A DNA stretch of 9,122 nucleotides, taken from Alphaproteobacteria bacterium (GTDB taxonomy: Bacteria; Pseudomonadota; Alphaproteobacteria; ATCC43930; CGMCC-115725). Of the stretch, positions 1-6,768 are shown piece after piece. The stretch is taken from positions 1 to 9,122 of the forward strand of contig JAFAWI010000050.1 of NCBI GenBank assembly GCA_019241915.1. The letters are read 5' to 3'. A program made the position numbers and the translations under genes. Within the stretch, counting starts at the first letter, position 1; each line of letters starts with the position of its first letter. The notes below the pieces were generated by a model that ran no database searches, was not told the origin of the DNA, and saw only the letters and a program-made list of their open reading frames with translations.

Positions 1-384
1 GCCGGCATGGTTGCCGTGCCGCGTGCCGACCCAGCCGACCCCCTGCGCCCCGGCAATCTCCATCGCGGTCTCGACCGCGCGCGACACCACCAGCGCGCCC
101 AGCCCGTTGTCGCCATCGACCAGCGCCGCCCCCGGCCCGGTGCGCTCGACGACGATGTTCGGCCGCACATTGATCCCGCCGGTCTGGATGCGGCGGATGT
201 ATTGCGGCAGCCGGAAAACGCCATGCCCGTCGGCCCCGGAAAGATCCGACCGCGCCATGAAATCGGCGGCCCTTTTGGCGTCGGCCTCGGGCACCCCCGC
301 GGCGCGATAGGCACGGGCGATAAAGGCGATCAGCCTCGCGTGGCTGACGCGATGCGCGGCAGGCGCGGTGGCGTCATCGGGCAT
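1..384 (-). CDS. Malate/L-lactate dehydrogenase family (Ldh_2) oxidoreductase, N-terminal part
   Basis: This is the first 128 residues of an NAD(P)-dependent 2-hydroxyacid dehydrogenase of the Ldh_2 family (malate, L-lactate, ureidoglycolate and sulfolactate dehydrogenases). The rest lies beyond the left edge; family members are usually about 330-360 residues. The visible part holds the family signatures: SDLSGADGHGVFRLPQY at residues 47-62, which corresponds to the usual D-x-x-G-x-x-S/G-H-G-x-x-R-x-x-x-Y block, then VDGDNGLG at 89-96, and GWVGTRHGNHAG at 117-128. The last contains the histidine thought to act in catalysis in this family. The ATG at 384 follows a purine-rich ribosome site (AGGGGGAG, 391-398) with a six-base gap, so the start is secure. 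Substrate cannot be told from this fragment. The gene points the same way as the flavin oxidoreductase upstream but lies 144 bases from it, so a shared transcript is possible, not shown. Confidence 0.88.
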   Translation of the reverse strand, partial: MPDDATAPAAHRVSHARLIAFIARAYRAAGVPEADAKRAADFMARSDLSGADGHGVFRLPQYIRRIQTGGINVRPNIVVERTGPGAALVDGDNGLGALVVSRAVETAMEIAGAQGVGWVGTRHGNHAG

Positions 385-528
385 CTCAGGCTCCCCCTCA
401 TTTTTGCTGTCTTGGCTGTTTTAACAGCGGATTTACAGCCAGCCGCGACCGGTTCCGCACCAGTTGGCTGACAAGCAATGCACGGAATTGCGGCTTTTGT
501 TTTGCCGATACCTGCGGCGGCGCCAAGT
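385..528. other. Intergenic leader with competing inverted repeats
   Basis: This is the longest gene-free gap (144 bases). Its part nearest the dehydrogenase is noticeably richer in A and T than the genes. GCTGTT (415-420) and AACAGC (423-428) form a near-perfect palindrome with a two-base centre. GGCTGT (414-419) can instead pair with ACAGCC (435-440), and TGGCTG recurs at 465-470 and could pair with CAGCCA (436-441). These pairings share arms, so only one of the first two can form at a time. No T-run follows a hairpin in the direction of transcription, so it does not look like a simple intrinsic terminator. It may be the regulatory leader of the dehydrogenase gene, but no promoter boxes are clear. 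Confidence 0.3.
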
Positions 529-1602
529 CTAGCCGAACGCCGCCTTGACCCGCGCCCAATCCTCCAGCGCGGCTTCCTGGCCGGGGACGATCGGGATGAC
601 GATCTGCGACCAGCCGGCGCTGCGCAGCGCTTCGACGCGCTGGGTCAGTTCCTGCTCGGTGGCGGTGAAGGTGGTGCGGCGGATCAGTTCGGCGGTGACG
701 AACTTGCGCTCCTCGGGCTTTACGAAAACGAAGTGGCCGCGGTGGTTGAACAGGTAGCGCGCGTCCTGCGGCTCGAAATGGCGCGCCAGTTCGAGATAGC
801 CCTCGACCTCGTCGCGGATGCCGTCGAACGCGACGTTCATCGTGTTCTGCCAGCCCTGCTGCTCGGCATCGGCGGCGCGGTGTAAGAGGGTCGCGGCGCG
901 CGGCCCCGATTGCGCGACCGCGCGCGCACTGTCGGCCGGCTCGCCCGGCTGCAGGACACAGCCGCACACCCAGGCAGTCGCATAGAGGTCCGCGGCCGGC
1001 CGGCCGGCTTGGGCCCAATCGCGCTGCATACCGGACAGCGCATCGAGCGCGCCGGGCACGTCCTGGATAAAGGTCTTCCAATGCGCCCCGAGCTTCGCGG
1101 TCAGCTTTTGCGAGCGCGGGCCGTAGGCCGAGACGTGCAGCGGGATCGGGTCGGTCGTGTTGAACAGGTCGGCGTCGGGGTTGAGGAACTGGATCTTGCG
1201 TGCCTTGCCCTCGATCTCGGTCTCGACGATCTCGCCGCGCAGCAGCGCGTAGACGACGCGGATGTATTCCTCCATGTCGGCGAGCTTTATCGCGCCGAGC
1301 CCCATCGCCCGGCGCGCCGAGAAGCCGGTGCCGACGCCGAAATCGATCCGCCCCGGCGCAAGACCGTTGAGTGTCGCAAACGCGTTGGCGGTGACCGCCG
1401 CCAGCCGGTTCGACGGCACCAGCACGCCGGTGCCGAGCCTGATCTTCGCGGTCTTCATCGCCGCCGCGCCCATCGCGACAAAGCAATCGGCGGTGATCAT
1501 CTGCGTGTCGTAGAACCAGGCGTGGGTGAAGCCGAGCGCCTCGGCGTGCAGCGCGGTCTTCCACGAGTCGCTCGAGGTGGCGATGCCGATGCCGAAATCC
1601 AT
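529..1602 (-). CDS. LLM-class flavin-dependent oxidoreductase
   Basis: The 357-residue product is a bacterial-luciferase-like monooxygenase/F420-reductase superfamily enzyme: a cytosolic TIM-barrel protein that uses reduced FMN or F420. Visible signatures are the N-terminal strand DFGIGIATS (2-10), the A-x-x-x-E-x-L-G-F-T-H-A-W helix and strand (18-29), KIRLGTGVLVPSNR (53-66), the strand APGRIDFGVGTGFSAR (82-97) with its phosphate-binding GxGxG-like loop, and the C-terminal segment WSQIVIPIVPGQE (331-343). Length is typical. The start is an ATG preceded by a perfect AGGAGG (1608-1613) with a five-base spacer. It follows the methyltransferase stop at 1620 by 17 bases, so the two are probably co-transcribed. 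LLM enzymes act on very varied substrates (alkanals, sulfonates, nitrilotriacetate, methylene-tetrahydromethanopterin), and nothing here fixes the substrate or settles FMN versus F420. It is not closely similar by eye to the second LLM protein at 8227. Confidence 0.92.
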   Translation of the reverse strand: MDFGIGIATSSDSWKTALHAEALGFTHAWFYDTQMITADCFVAMGAAAMKTAKIRLGTGVLVPSNRLAAVTANAFATLNGLAPGRIDFGVGTGFSARRAMGLGAIKLADMEEYIRVVYALLRGEIVETEIEGKARKIQFLNPDADLFNTTDPIPLHVSAYGPRSQKLTAKLGAHWKTFIQDVPGALDALSGMQRDWAQAGRPAADLYATAWVCGCVLQPGEPADSARAVAQSGPRAATLLHRAADAEQQGWQNTMNVAFDGIRDEVEGYLELARHFEPQDARYLFNHRGHFVFVKPEERKFVTAELIRRTTFTATEQELTQRVEALRSAGWSQIVIPIVPGQEAALEDWARVKAAFG

Positions 1603-1607
1603 GGCTT

Positions 1608-1613
1608 CCTCCT
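1608..1613 (-). promoter_or_regulatory. Consensus ribosome binding site of the LLM gene
   Basis: AGGAGG on the minus strand lies five bases before the ATG at 1602, inside the 17-base gap after the methyltransferase stop. It fixes the start of the oxidoreductase and rules out reading its open frame further upstream, into the methyltransferase. Confidence 0.85.
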
Positions 1614-1619
1614 GTCCCG

Positions 1620-2381
1620 TCAGCCGGCCGGGCGGGTCTTTTCGAGGATGATCTGCGCCTCGATGCACGCCGCCGGAAACAATGCGCCGAGCCGGCGATT
1701 GAAGCGCCACCACCAGCGATGGTTTTCGAGCGGCGCCAGCAGGCCGCCGGAGACGATGCGAAAGCCGCGCACCTGCCGCTCGCGCATCCCCGGCAGCCGC
1801 GCGAGCCGGCGCCGGAACGAGGCGAGCGAGAAGGCCTGGTCGTGCGTCCCCAGGTCGCGCACCGGAAACAACCGCAGCAGCAGCGGCAGCACGTGCTTGC
1901 GGACGAGATGCAGCGGCGGCAGAAAGATCGGAATGCCGATGGCCAGCCGCCCGCCCGGCTTTACCAGCCGGCATAGCGTCGCCAGCGCCGCGTCGAGCTC
2001 GTCGAGGTGTTCGAGCACCTGCTCGCAAACAACCACGTCGTAAGCCGCGGACGGCAGCTCGGGATAGCCGCCGCGCAAATCGCCGACGACAAAGCGCTCG
2101 TAGCGCTCCTTGCCGATCGCGGTGTCGACAATGTCGGTGGCCGAGATTTCGATGTCGTCGAAATGCGGCTTGCCCTGCAGATGGCGCAGCAGCACCCCCC
2201 AGGCGCAGCCGACATCGAGCACCGACAGCCTGCGGCCCTCCGCCGCTGCGGCCGCGGCCCAGTTGCTGATATCCGCAGCGATCGCGTCGTACCGCGCCTG
2301 GCGCAGGCTGTAGCGCTGCGGGCGCGATGGATCGACGCCGAAAGCCAGTCCGGCATGAGGACGAAAGTCCGCTTGCGCCAT
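1620..2381 (-). CDS. Class I SAM-dependent methyltransferase
   Basis: This 253-residue protein has a Rossmann methyltransferase fold of the Methyltransf_11/23 type. Motif I, which binds S-adenosylmethionine, is VLDVGCAWGV at 54-63, with W in place of the more usual G-x-G third glycine region. The acidic motif II strand ends in SATDIVD at 80-86. The motif IV/post region is YDVVVCEQVLEHLDE (114-128), followed by LVKPGGRLAIGIP (139-151). The C-terminal third (about 152-253) carries an arginine-rich and tryptophan-rich segment (HRWWWRFNRR, 221-230) that probably forms the acceptor-binding cap. No signal peptide or membrane helix is obvious. The ATG at 2381 has no clear Shine-Dalgarno sequence. 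It is the first gene of a two-gene unit with the LLM enzyme and is divergent from the O-antigen ligase-like gene, so the acceptor could be a glycan or lipid intermediate. That is context only; small-molecule methylation linked to the LLM enzyme is equally possible. Confidence 0.85.
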   Translation of the reverse strand: MAQADFRPHAGLAFGVDPSRPQRYSLRQARYDAIAADISNWAAAAAAEGRRLSVLDVGCAWGVLLRHLQGKPHFDDIEISATDIVDTAIGKERYERFVVGDLRGGYPELPSAAYDVVVCEQVLEHLDELDAALATLCRLVKPGGRLAIGIPIFLPPLHLVRKHVLPLLLRLFPVRDLGTHDQAFSLASFRRRLARLPGMRERQVRGFRIVSGGLLAPLENHRWWWRFNRRLGALFPAACIEAQIILEKTRPAG

Positions 2382-2387
2382 AGTCGG

Positions 2388-2416
2388 AGAGCAATACAGG
2401 CGGCGGTGCTTGTCAA
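2388..2416 (-). promoter_or_regulatory. Candidate promoter of the methyltransferase-LLM unit
   Basis: A perfect TTGACA sits on the minus strand at 2411-2416. A 17-base spacer leads to a poor -10 hexamer, TGCTCT (2388-2393). Transcription would start close to 2381, the first base of the methyltransferase ATG, which also lacks a ribosome site. That would give an almost leaderless mRNA. The -35 match is good and the -10 match weak. Confidence 0.25.
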
Positions 2417-2454
2417 TCCATCGGCGCCCCTTCCCTCGCGCGGCTAGTGACTTG

Positions 2455-2483
2455 CTTGCCGGGCCGGGCGAAATCGCCTAAGA
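2455..2483 (+). promoter_or_regulatory. Weak candidate promoter of the ligase-like gene
   Basis: CTTGCC (2455-2460), a 17-base spacer and CTAAGA (2478-2483) loosely resemble the alphaproteobacterial CTTGAC-N17-CTATAT pattern. The first box matches well and the second only by half. A 12-base perfect palindrome, GCCGCGCGCGGC (2484-2495), lies just downstream, near the expected transcription start. It could be an operator, but in DNA this GC-rich it may be chance. Confidence 0.2.
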
Positions 2484-2517
2484 GCCGCGCGCGGCAGGCG
2501 GTGCGGCCCTGAATTCA

Positions 2518-3738
2518 ATGACAGCCACCATTCCGGTCGATAAAGCCGCGGGACGTCTCACCGGTGCCTGCGAATGGGGGCTTGACGCCGTCGCCGCGGC
2601 ATTCCTTCCGGTCGTGGCGCTGGTGCCGCACGGGGCGGCGCCGGTGATCGCGGTGGGCGGGCTCCTCGCCTTCGGCCTGATCTGGCCGGCGCGCGGCGCG
2701 TTTCCGCCGAGGCCGGGGCCGCTGTCGGTGCTGTGCGCGGCCCTGATCGTCTGGGGCGTGCTGTCGGCGCTGTGGGCGGTCGACCCGCCGCGCACTCTGC
2801 TGATGGCGACGCGTCTCACCGGGCTGTTCGCCGCCGGTCTGACGCTGATCGCGGCCGCGCCGCGCATCGCAGAGCCGGCGCGGCTGCTGCGCTGGTTCGG
2901 CGCCGGCATCGCGGTCGCCGTTGCGCTGGGGTCGATCCAGTTGACCAGCCGCGGCGCATTGACCGCGCCATTCGTCAGACGGCCCTATGTCGCCCCGCAA
3001 CTCGACCAGGTAGAGAATGGCCTGGCTCTGGTGGTGCTGCCGCTCGCGGCGCTGCTGTGGCGGCGCGGCCACCACGCGATCGCCGTCGTCGCGGCGGCGG
3101 CCATTATGGCGACGATCCTGCTGCTGGTCGGAGACGCCGGCCATCTCGCGCTGCTGCTCGCCGCGATTACGGCGTTGCTGGTATATCTGTGGCGTCGGGC
3201 AGCGCTGCGCCTTGCCGCTGCGCTCTCGGTCGTGCTCGTCATCAGCGCCCCGCTGCTTCTTCCGCCGCTGGCCGGTATCGACGCGGTGCGCCAGCGCGCT
3301 CAAGCGATCAAAGTTTCGGCGTGGCACCGGCTCCAAATCTGGTCGTTCGTCGGCGACCGCATCGCCGAACGGCCGCTGCTCGGCTGGGGCCTCGATTCCT
3401 CGCGCGAAATTCCCGGCGGCAAGTCGCGGACCGCTGACGACCATGAGCAGCTGCCGCTGCACCCCCACAATGCGGCACTGCAGTTCTGGCTCGAGCTGGG
3501 GGCGCCAGGGGCGCTGCTGCTGGCGCTGACCGCAGCGCGGCTGTGGCTCGCGCTCGGGGCGGCCGGCTGGCCGCGGCTCTACACGGCCGCCGTCGCGGGC
3601 AGCCTCGCGGCCGGTTTTACCATCGGCCTTGGCGCCTATGGCGTGTGGGAGGAATGGTGGATCGCGACCGAGCTGTTGGCGCTGTTCGCGATCCTCGTCC
3701 TCGGCCGTCTGGCGGCGCCGCGCCAGCCGGCTCCTTAG
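2518..3738 (+). CDS. O-antigen ligase/polymerase family membrane protein (Wzy_C domain)
   Basis: The product is a 406-residue inner-membrane protein with roughly ten to twelve hydrophobic segments, running from about residues 24-56 through 68-110, 127-141, 165-225, 230-252, 328-348 and 355-398. The hallmark is the large periplasmic loop of the WaaL/Wzy/ExoQ superfamily: WHRLQIWSFVGDRIAERPLLGWGLDSS (269-295, key residues R271, W275, P286, G289, G291), then LHPHNAALQFWLELGAPG (314-331), with the conserved histidine-asparagine pair H317-N318 and E326. Family members use this loop to transfer or polymerise undecaprenyl-linked glycans at the periplasmic face. After it comes GVWEEWW (375-381), like the aromatic G-W-x-x-W motif of many alphaproteobacterial relatives. 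Ligase, polymerase and exopolysaccharide roles cannot be separated by sequence. The gene stands alone on its strand, without a flippase or glycosyltransferase, and its stop overlaps that of the next gene. The ATG at 2518 has a weak ribosome site. Confidence 0.88.
   Translation: MTATIPVDKAAGRLTGACEWGLDAVAAAFLPVVALVPHGAAPVIAVGGLLAFGLIWPARGAFPPRPGPLSVLCAALIVWGVLSALWAVDPPRTLLMATRLTGLFAAGLTLIAAAPRIAEPARLLRWFGAGIAVAVALGSIQLTSRGALTAPFVRRPYVAPQLDQVENGLALVVLPLAALLWRRGHHAIAVVAAAAIMATILLLVGDAGHLALLLAAITALLVYLWRRAALRLAAALSVVLVISAPLLLPPLAGIDAVRQRAQAIKVSAWHRLQIWSFVGDRIAERPLLGWGLDSSREIPGGKSRTADDHEQLPLHPHNAALQFWLELGAPGALLLALTAARLWLALGAAGWPRLYTAAVAGSLAAGFTIGLGAYGVWEEWWIATELLALFAILVLGRLAAPRQPAP
3709..3726 (+). 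other. GC-rich hairpin just before the overlapping stop codons
   Basis: CTGGCG (3709-3714) and CGCCAG (3721-3726) can pair around a six-base loop, within the last codons of the ligase-like gene and nine bases before the overlapping stops. There is no T-run on either strand, so it is at best a weak pausing or processing structure, and chance is possible. Confidence 0.2.
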
Positions 3739-4619
3739 CCCCCGTTCCGCCGCCCTGTCCGGTGAGCCTCAGGGAGCGGCGCCGCCGGCGGCTTTTGCAG
3801 AACGAGCGTGAAGGCGGCAACCGCAAGATCGTCTTCGCCAAAACAGCGAAACGGGCGGGCCATGGCAGATCGGGGTGTCGGCGGCGCCGGCCATCTGTCG
3901 AGTGTGGGAACATCAACACTGAAGCCGCTCGCAGCCGCGCGGCGGCAGATTTCCGACAGCCGCAAGCGGTTGGTGTAAAAGCCGCCGCGGGCAAACAACC
4001 GGTGTTCCCATACCTTCGGATGAATACGCAGACTGTTCAGGGCACCGCCCAGGTGGTCGGTGAGATCGATGCGGTGGGACGATATCCCGCCGGGACGCAA
4101 CACCCGAAAAATCTCATGGAGCATGCGGTCGAACTCGCCGCACCGCACATGCTCGAGGACTGCCGTCGACAACACCAGATCGACCAAGCTGTCGCCGATC
4201 GACGCGAAAGAGGCGATCCCGCCGGTCAGGTAAGTTCCATTCGACGCCGCGAGAATCGCCTCGGTGCTCTCCGGCTGTTCAACCGTCGGCGGGGTTCGGC
4301 CCGAGGCCTCGATGTGGGCGAGCGCCGCCCGGTAATGCCGCGGATCTTCGATCGCAAACCGGCCGGTGTCGAGCAGCCAGATGCGCTCGACGCCAGCGCT
4401 GGACGCAAACAGCGCGGTCGCGAGGCTATCGCCGGGGCCGAGCTCGACCACGGTGCGCGGCGGCGCACCGGCTCGCCGCACATAGATGTCGCGATGTGTC
4501 CAAAACCAGCGGTCTCGGCGCTCGACATCGTCGGCAAGACAACCGTGGCGGAACACGCCCAAGCGGCGCCACCACCGGTACGGCACCGGCAGCTGCGACA
4601 AAACCAGTTTTGCGGCCAC
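3735..4619 (-). CDS. Class I SAM-dependent methyltransferase, start uncertain
   Basis: This methyltransferase domain is typical of polysaccharide clusters. Positions below are counted from the GTG at 4619. An N-terminal hydrophobic and basic stretch (KLVLSQLPVPYRWWRRLGVFRHG, about 4-26) precedes motif I VVELGPGDS (57-65), the acidic strand RIWLLDTG (79-86), the LVLSTAVLEHV region (148-158) and FRVLRPGGISSHRIDLTDHLGG (171-192). The HRIDLTDH and GGFYTNRLRLSEI (212-224) segments mark a subfamily that I have seen beside glycan genes; its acceptor is unknown to me. The frame stays open to a GTG at 4757. However, 9 of the 20 codons in 4696-4757 end in A or T, unlike the rest, and no ribosome site precedes it, so I prefer 4619. 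A frameshift in the leader is also possible (see findings). The gene is the last of three on this strand and its TAA overlaps the convergent ligase-like gene's TAG. Confidence 0.8.
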   Translation of the reverse strand: MAAKLVLSQLPVPYRWWRRLGVFRHGCLADDVERRDRWFWTHRDIYVRRAGAPPRTVVELGPGDSLATALFASSAGVERIWLLDTGRFAIEDPRHYRAALAHIEASGRTPPTVEQPESTEAILAASNGTYLTGGIASFASIGDSLVDLVLSTAVLEHVRCGEFDRMLHEIFRVLRPGGISSHRIDLTDHLGGALNSLRIHPKVWEHRLFARGGFYTNRLRLSEICRRAAASGFSVDVPTLDRWPAPPTPRSAMARPFRCFGEDDLAVAAFTLVLQKPPAAPLPEAHRTGRRNGG

Positions 4620-4781
4620 GAGCAGCCACCAGGGGCAGCGCCCGCGCGGTGGGGGAGCCGCCTCGCCTATTGCGGCGGGTCCGGATAAGCCGCATGCCCT
4701 CCAGTCGGAAGTCGGCGATCGAGCCGTTGGCGTTGCCCGCGTTTCTCGTGCCGGCACGGGTTGCGTCCGAGGGTTCGCCGC

Positions 4782-5618
4782 TCAGGCCTTGAAGCCGAGC
4801 GCGCACCAGTAGGGCACCGCGTTGGAAAACCGGATATCGCGCAACCCGGCGCGCTGCATCATCGCAGCGAGCTGGGCGCGGGTCAGGCGATGCTCGACGC
4901 GGGTGCCGAAGCGGTCGAGCGCATCGGTGCGCATGCTGTAATAGCTGCGCCGGCGATAGGCGGCGAGCGGCCAATGACCGACGTCGCACCCGCGACGTTC
5001 GGCAAGCCGTGCGCCCCGCGCCAGCGGCCAATACACAATCGCCGCGAACAGCTCGGCGAGCAGCGACTTCACACGAAACGGCGCGCGGGACAGGCCACGG
5101 CGAATCCAATCGCTCGTCCGCCAGACGAGGCGAAACCAGAGCGGACGATTGTCCAGCGCGTAATAGACATAGACCAGCATCGGCGCGCCGGACTTGAGCT
5201 TGGCGACGCATGCCTTCAGGCCCAGGGCCGGATCGGGCAGGTGGTGCAAAACCCCGAGGCAATATCCGAAATCCATGGTGCCGTCGGTCAGCGGAAGGCG
5301 ATCGAGAGAGGCCTCGTGAAAGACGACATTGGGCACGCTCGCCAGCGCCCCGCGCGCCACTGCGAGGGCGGCGGCACTGGCGTCGATGCAGTGCAGGCGG
5401 CCCACGCGCGGCGCGGCCAGGGCCGCCCAGCGACCGCTGCCGCAGCCGGCGTCGAAACCCTCCGCAGCGGGCGGCAGCGCCTCCCACGGGAAAATCGCGA
5501 AATATTCGGCGAACTGCCCCGCCGCCTCGCCCGCCGACAGCTTCGCCTGGTCAAAGCGCCGCCACTCGCGACCGAAGTCGCGCACGGTGGCGGGATCAAG
5601 GTTTTCTGCGGCCGGCAT
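4782..5618 (-). CDS. Class I SAM-dependent methyltransferase (glycan-cluster type)
   Basis: The 278-residue protein opens with a short helical lead containing DFGREWRRFD (14-23) and FAIFPWEALPP (40-50). Motif I follows as GFDAGCGSGRW (54-64), then the acidic strand LHCIDAS (75-81), the LPLTDGTMDFGYCLGVLHHLPDP block (108-130) and LKACVAKLKSGAPMLVYVYY (134-153). The C-terminal part contains LFAAIVYWPLARGARLAERRG (190-210), which may associate with the membrane, and DALDRFGTRVEHRLTRAQLAAMMQRAGL (232-259). This architecture recurs in methyltransferases of LPS, capsule and exopolysaccharide loci; the acceptor is not known. I chose the ATG at 5618 because the conserved sequence begins there; residues from the further upstream in-frame start at 5711 would be arginine-rich filler overlapping the neighbouring gene. 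It starts 25 bases after the PLP enzyme's stop and is probably in the same transcript. The ribosome site is weak, which suggests translational coupling. Confidence 0.88.
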   Translation of the reverse strand: MPAAENLDPATVRDFGREWRRFDQAKLSAGEAAGQFAEYFAIFPWEALPPAAEGFDAGCGSGRWAALAAPRVGRLHCIDASAAALAVARGALASVPNVVFHEASLDRLPLTDGTMDFGYCLGVLHHLPDPALGLKACVAKLKSGAPMLVYVYYALDNRPLWFRLVWRTSDWIRRGLSRAPFRVKSLLAELFAAIVYWPLARGARLAERRGCDVGHWPLAAYRRRSYYSMRTDALDRFGTRVEHRLTRAQLAAMMQRAGLRDIRFSNAVPYWCALGFKA

Positions 5619-5643
5619 GGCTCGGCTACGGGCGCTGCTTCGC

Positions 5644-6768
5644 CTAGTAGACCGCGCCGCGCGCGACAATTGGCCAGATCGCTTCGACCCGTTCGCCGCG
5701 CACCCCGACATACCAGTCGTAGAGGTTGACGGTGGGGTCGCAATGGCCCGGCACCAGCCTGACCTTGTCGCCGAGCTTCAGCCGGTTGGTCGCCGAGGCA
5801 ATCAGCAGCCGGCCATGCTCGTCGGAAGCGCGGTCGTAGGTGGCCGCCGGCTCGTCCCATACGGTGGGCGGGCCGGAATCGAACGCCAGCGCCTTCAACC
5901 CGGCGTCGACGATCGCGCGTTCTTCGTTCGGGCGGCTCATCACCGTCGCCCAGACGAACAGGCTGGGTTCGAAGGCGCGGGTCGCCTGGCCATCGCGGTC
6001 GAGATTGCGGCCGTAATCGGCATCCATGAAAATGTACGAGCCGCATTGCAGCTCGGTGTAGACACCGCTCGCGCTCTCGAACTCGAAGGTGCCGGTCCCG
6101 GCGCCGGTGATGGTGGCGCATTCGATGCCATTCTGGGCCAGCAGGTCGCGGGTGGCGGCGGCCTTCTCGACCGCCCCGGCGATCGCCTTCTGCCGCTCCT
6201 GCCAGCCGCGCAGATGCTGCGCCGAACCGTGATAGGCCTGCAGCCCGGCAAAGCTCAGATGCGGTGCATCGACGATCTTGCGGGCGAGGTCGAGCGCCGG
6301 CTTGCCCGGTTCGACCCCGCAGCGGTTGCCGCCCATGTTGATCTCGACATGCACCGGCAGCGTGACCCCCGCCTCGCCGGCCGCCGCGTCGAGCGCCGTC
6401 ACTTGCGCAGGATCGTCGGCGCAGGTGGCGATGCGCGCGCTGCCGGCGAGCCCCATCAATCGGCGCAGCTTGGTCTTGCCGACGATCTCGTTGGTCACGA
6501 GCACGTCCTTGACCCCGCCATAGACCAGCGCCTCGGCTTCGCTGACCTTTTGACAGCAGACCCCGACGGCACCCAATTCCATCTGCTTCAGCGCAATGAC
6601 CGCGCATTTGTGGGTCTTGGCGTGCGGCCGCAGGCGCACCCCGCTGCCGGCGACGCGGTCGGCGAGGCGGCGCAAATTGCGCTCGAAGGCGTCGAGGTCG
6701 ACAACCAGCGCCGGGGTATCGACCTCGTCGAGCGGCATGCCGATCTCGGCCGGTGGGCGGATGGTCAT
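5644..6768 (-). CDS. DSD1-family PLP enzyme (D-threonine aldolase/3-hydroxy-D-aspartate aldolase-like)
   Basis: The 374-residue product is a fold-type III PLP enzyme of the D-serine dehydratase/D-threonine aldolase family. These cleave or dehydrate D-3-hydroxyamino acids, for example 3-hydroxy-D-aspartate to glyoxylate plus glycine. The N-terminal alanine-racemase-like barrel begins DTPALVVDLDAFERNLRRL (17-35). The PLP lysine is expected at K51 in RPHAKTHK (47-54). Cofactor-contacting segments VHVEINMGGNRCGVEPG (139-155), QAYHGSAQH (177-185) and GAGTGTFEFE (222-231) follow. The divalent-metal site H342-x-C344 lies in GHCDPTVNLYDWYV (341-354), and the C-terminus ends IWPIVARGAVY, as family members commonly do. 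All key residues are intact. The ATG at 6768 has GGAG eight bases upstream. It heads a minus-strand trio with two methyltransferases and is divergent from the MFS transporter. Aldolase versus dehydratase activity cannot be decided from sequence; aldolase is favoured by the C-terminal pattern. Confidence 0.9.
   Translation of the reverse strand: MTIRPPAEIGMPLDEVDTPALVVDLDAFERNLRRLADRVAGSGVRLRPHAKTHKCAVIALKQMELGAVGVCCQKVSEAEALVYGGVKDVLVTNEIVGKTKLRRLMGLAGSARIATCADDPAQVTALDAAAGEAGVTLPVHVEINMGGNRCGVEPGKPALDLARKIVDAPHLSFAGLQAYHGSAQHLRGWQERQKAIAGAVEKAAATRDLLAQNGIECATITGAGTGTFEFESASGVYTELQCGSYIFMDADYGRNLDRDGQATRAFEPSLFVWATVMSRPNEERAIVDAGLKALAFDSGPPTVWDEPAATYDRASDEHGRLLIASATNRLKLGDKVRLVPGHCDPTVNLYDWYVGVRGERVEAIWPIVARGAVY

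Noticed and set aside
425..440. GGCTGTAAATCCG on the minus strand resembles a tRNA-Tyr anticodon arm
   Set aside because: No flanking D-arm, T-arm (GGTTCGAATCC-like) or acceptor stem could be found; it is a short chance match within the inverted repeats.
991..1008. Tandem CGGC/CCGG repeat (ggccggccggccggc)
   Set aside because: It is inside the coding frame of the LLM enzyme, where it reads as ordinary Ala-Gly-Arg-Pro codons; low complexity is expected at this GC content.
1603..2394. In-frame upstream extension of the first LLM enzyme (would make a 621-residue fusion)
   Set aside because: The extension is the methyltransferase gene read in a wrong frame. The perfect AGGAGG before the ATG at 1602 and the recognisable LLM N-terminus show where the gene begins.
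2515..3468. A 317-codon open frame on the minus strand opposite the ligase-like gene
   Set aside because: It is rich in Q, R and D with no recognisable motif, while the plus-strand frame has clear Wzy_C motifs and membrane helices.
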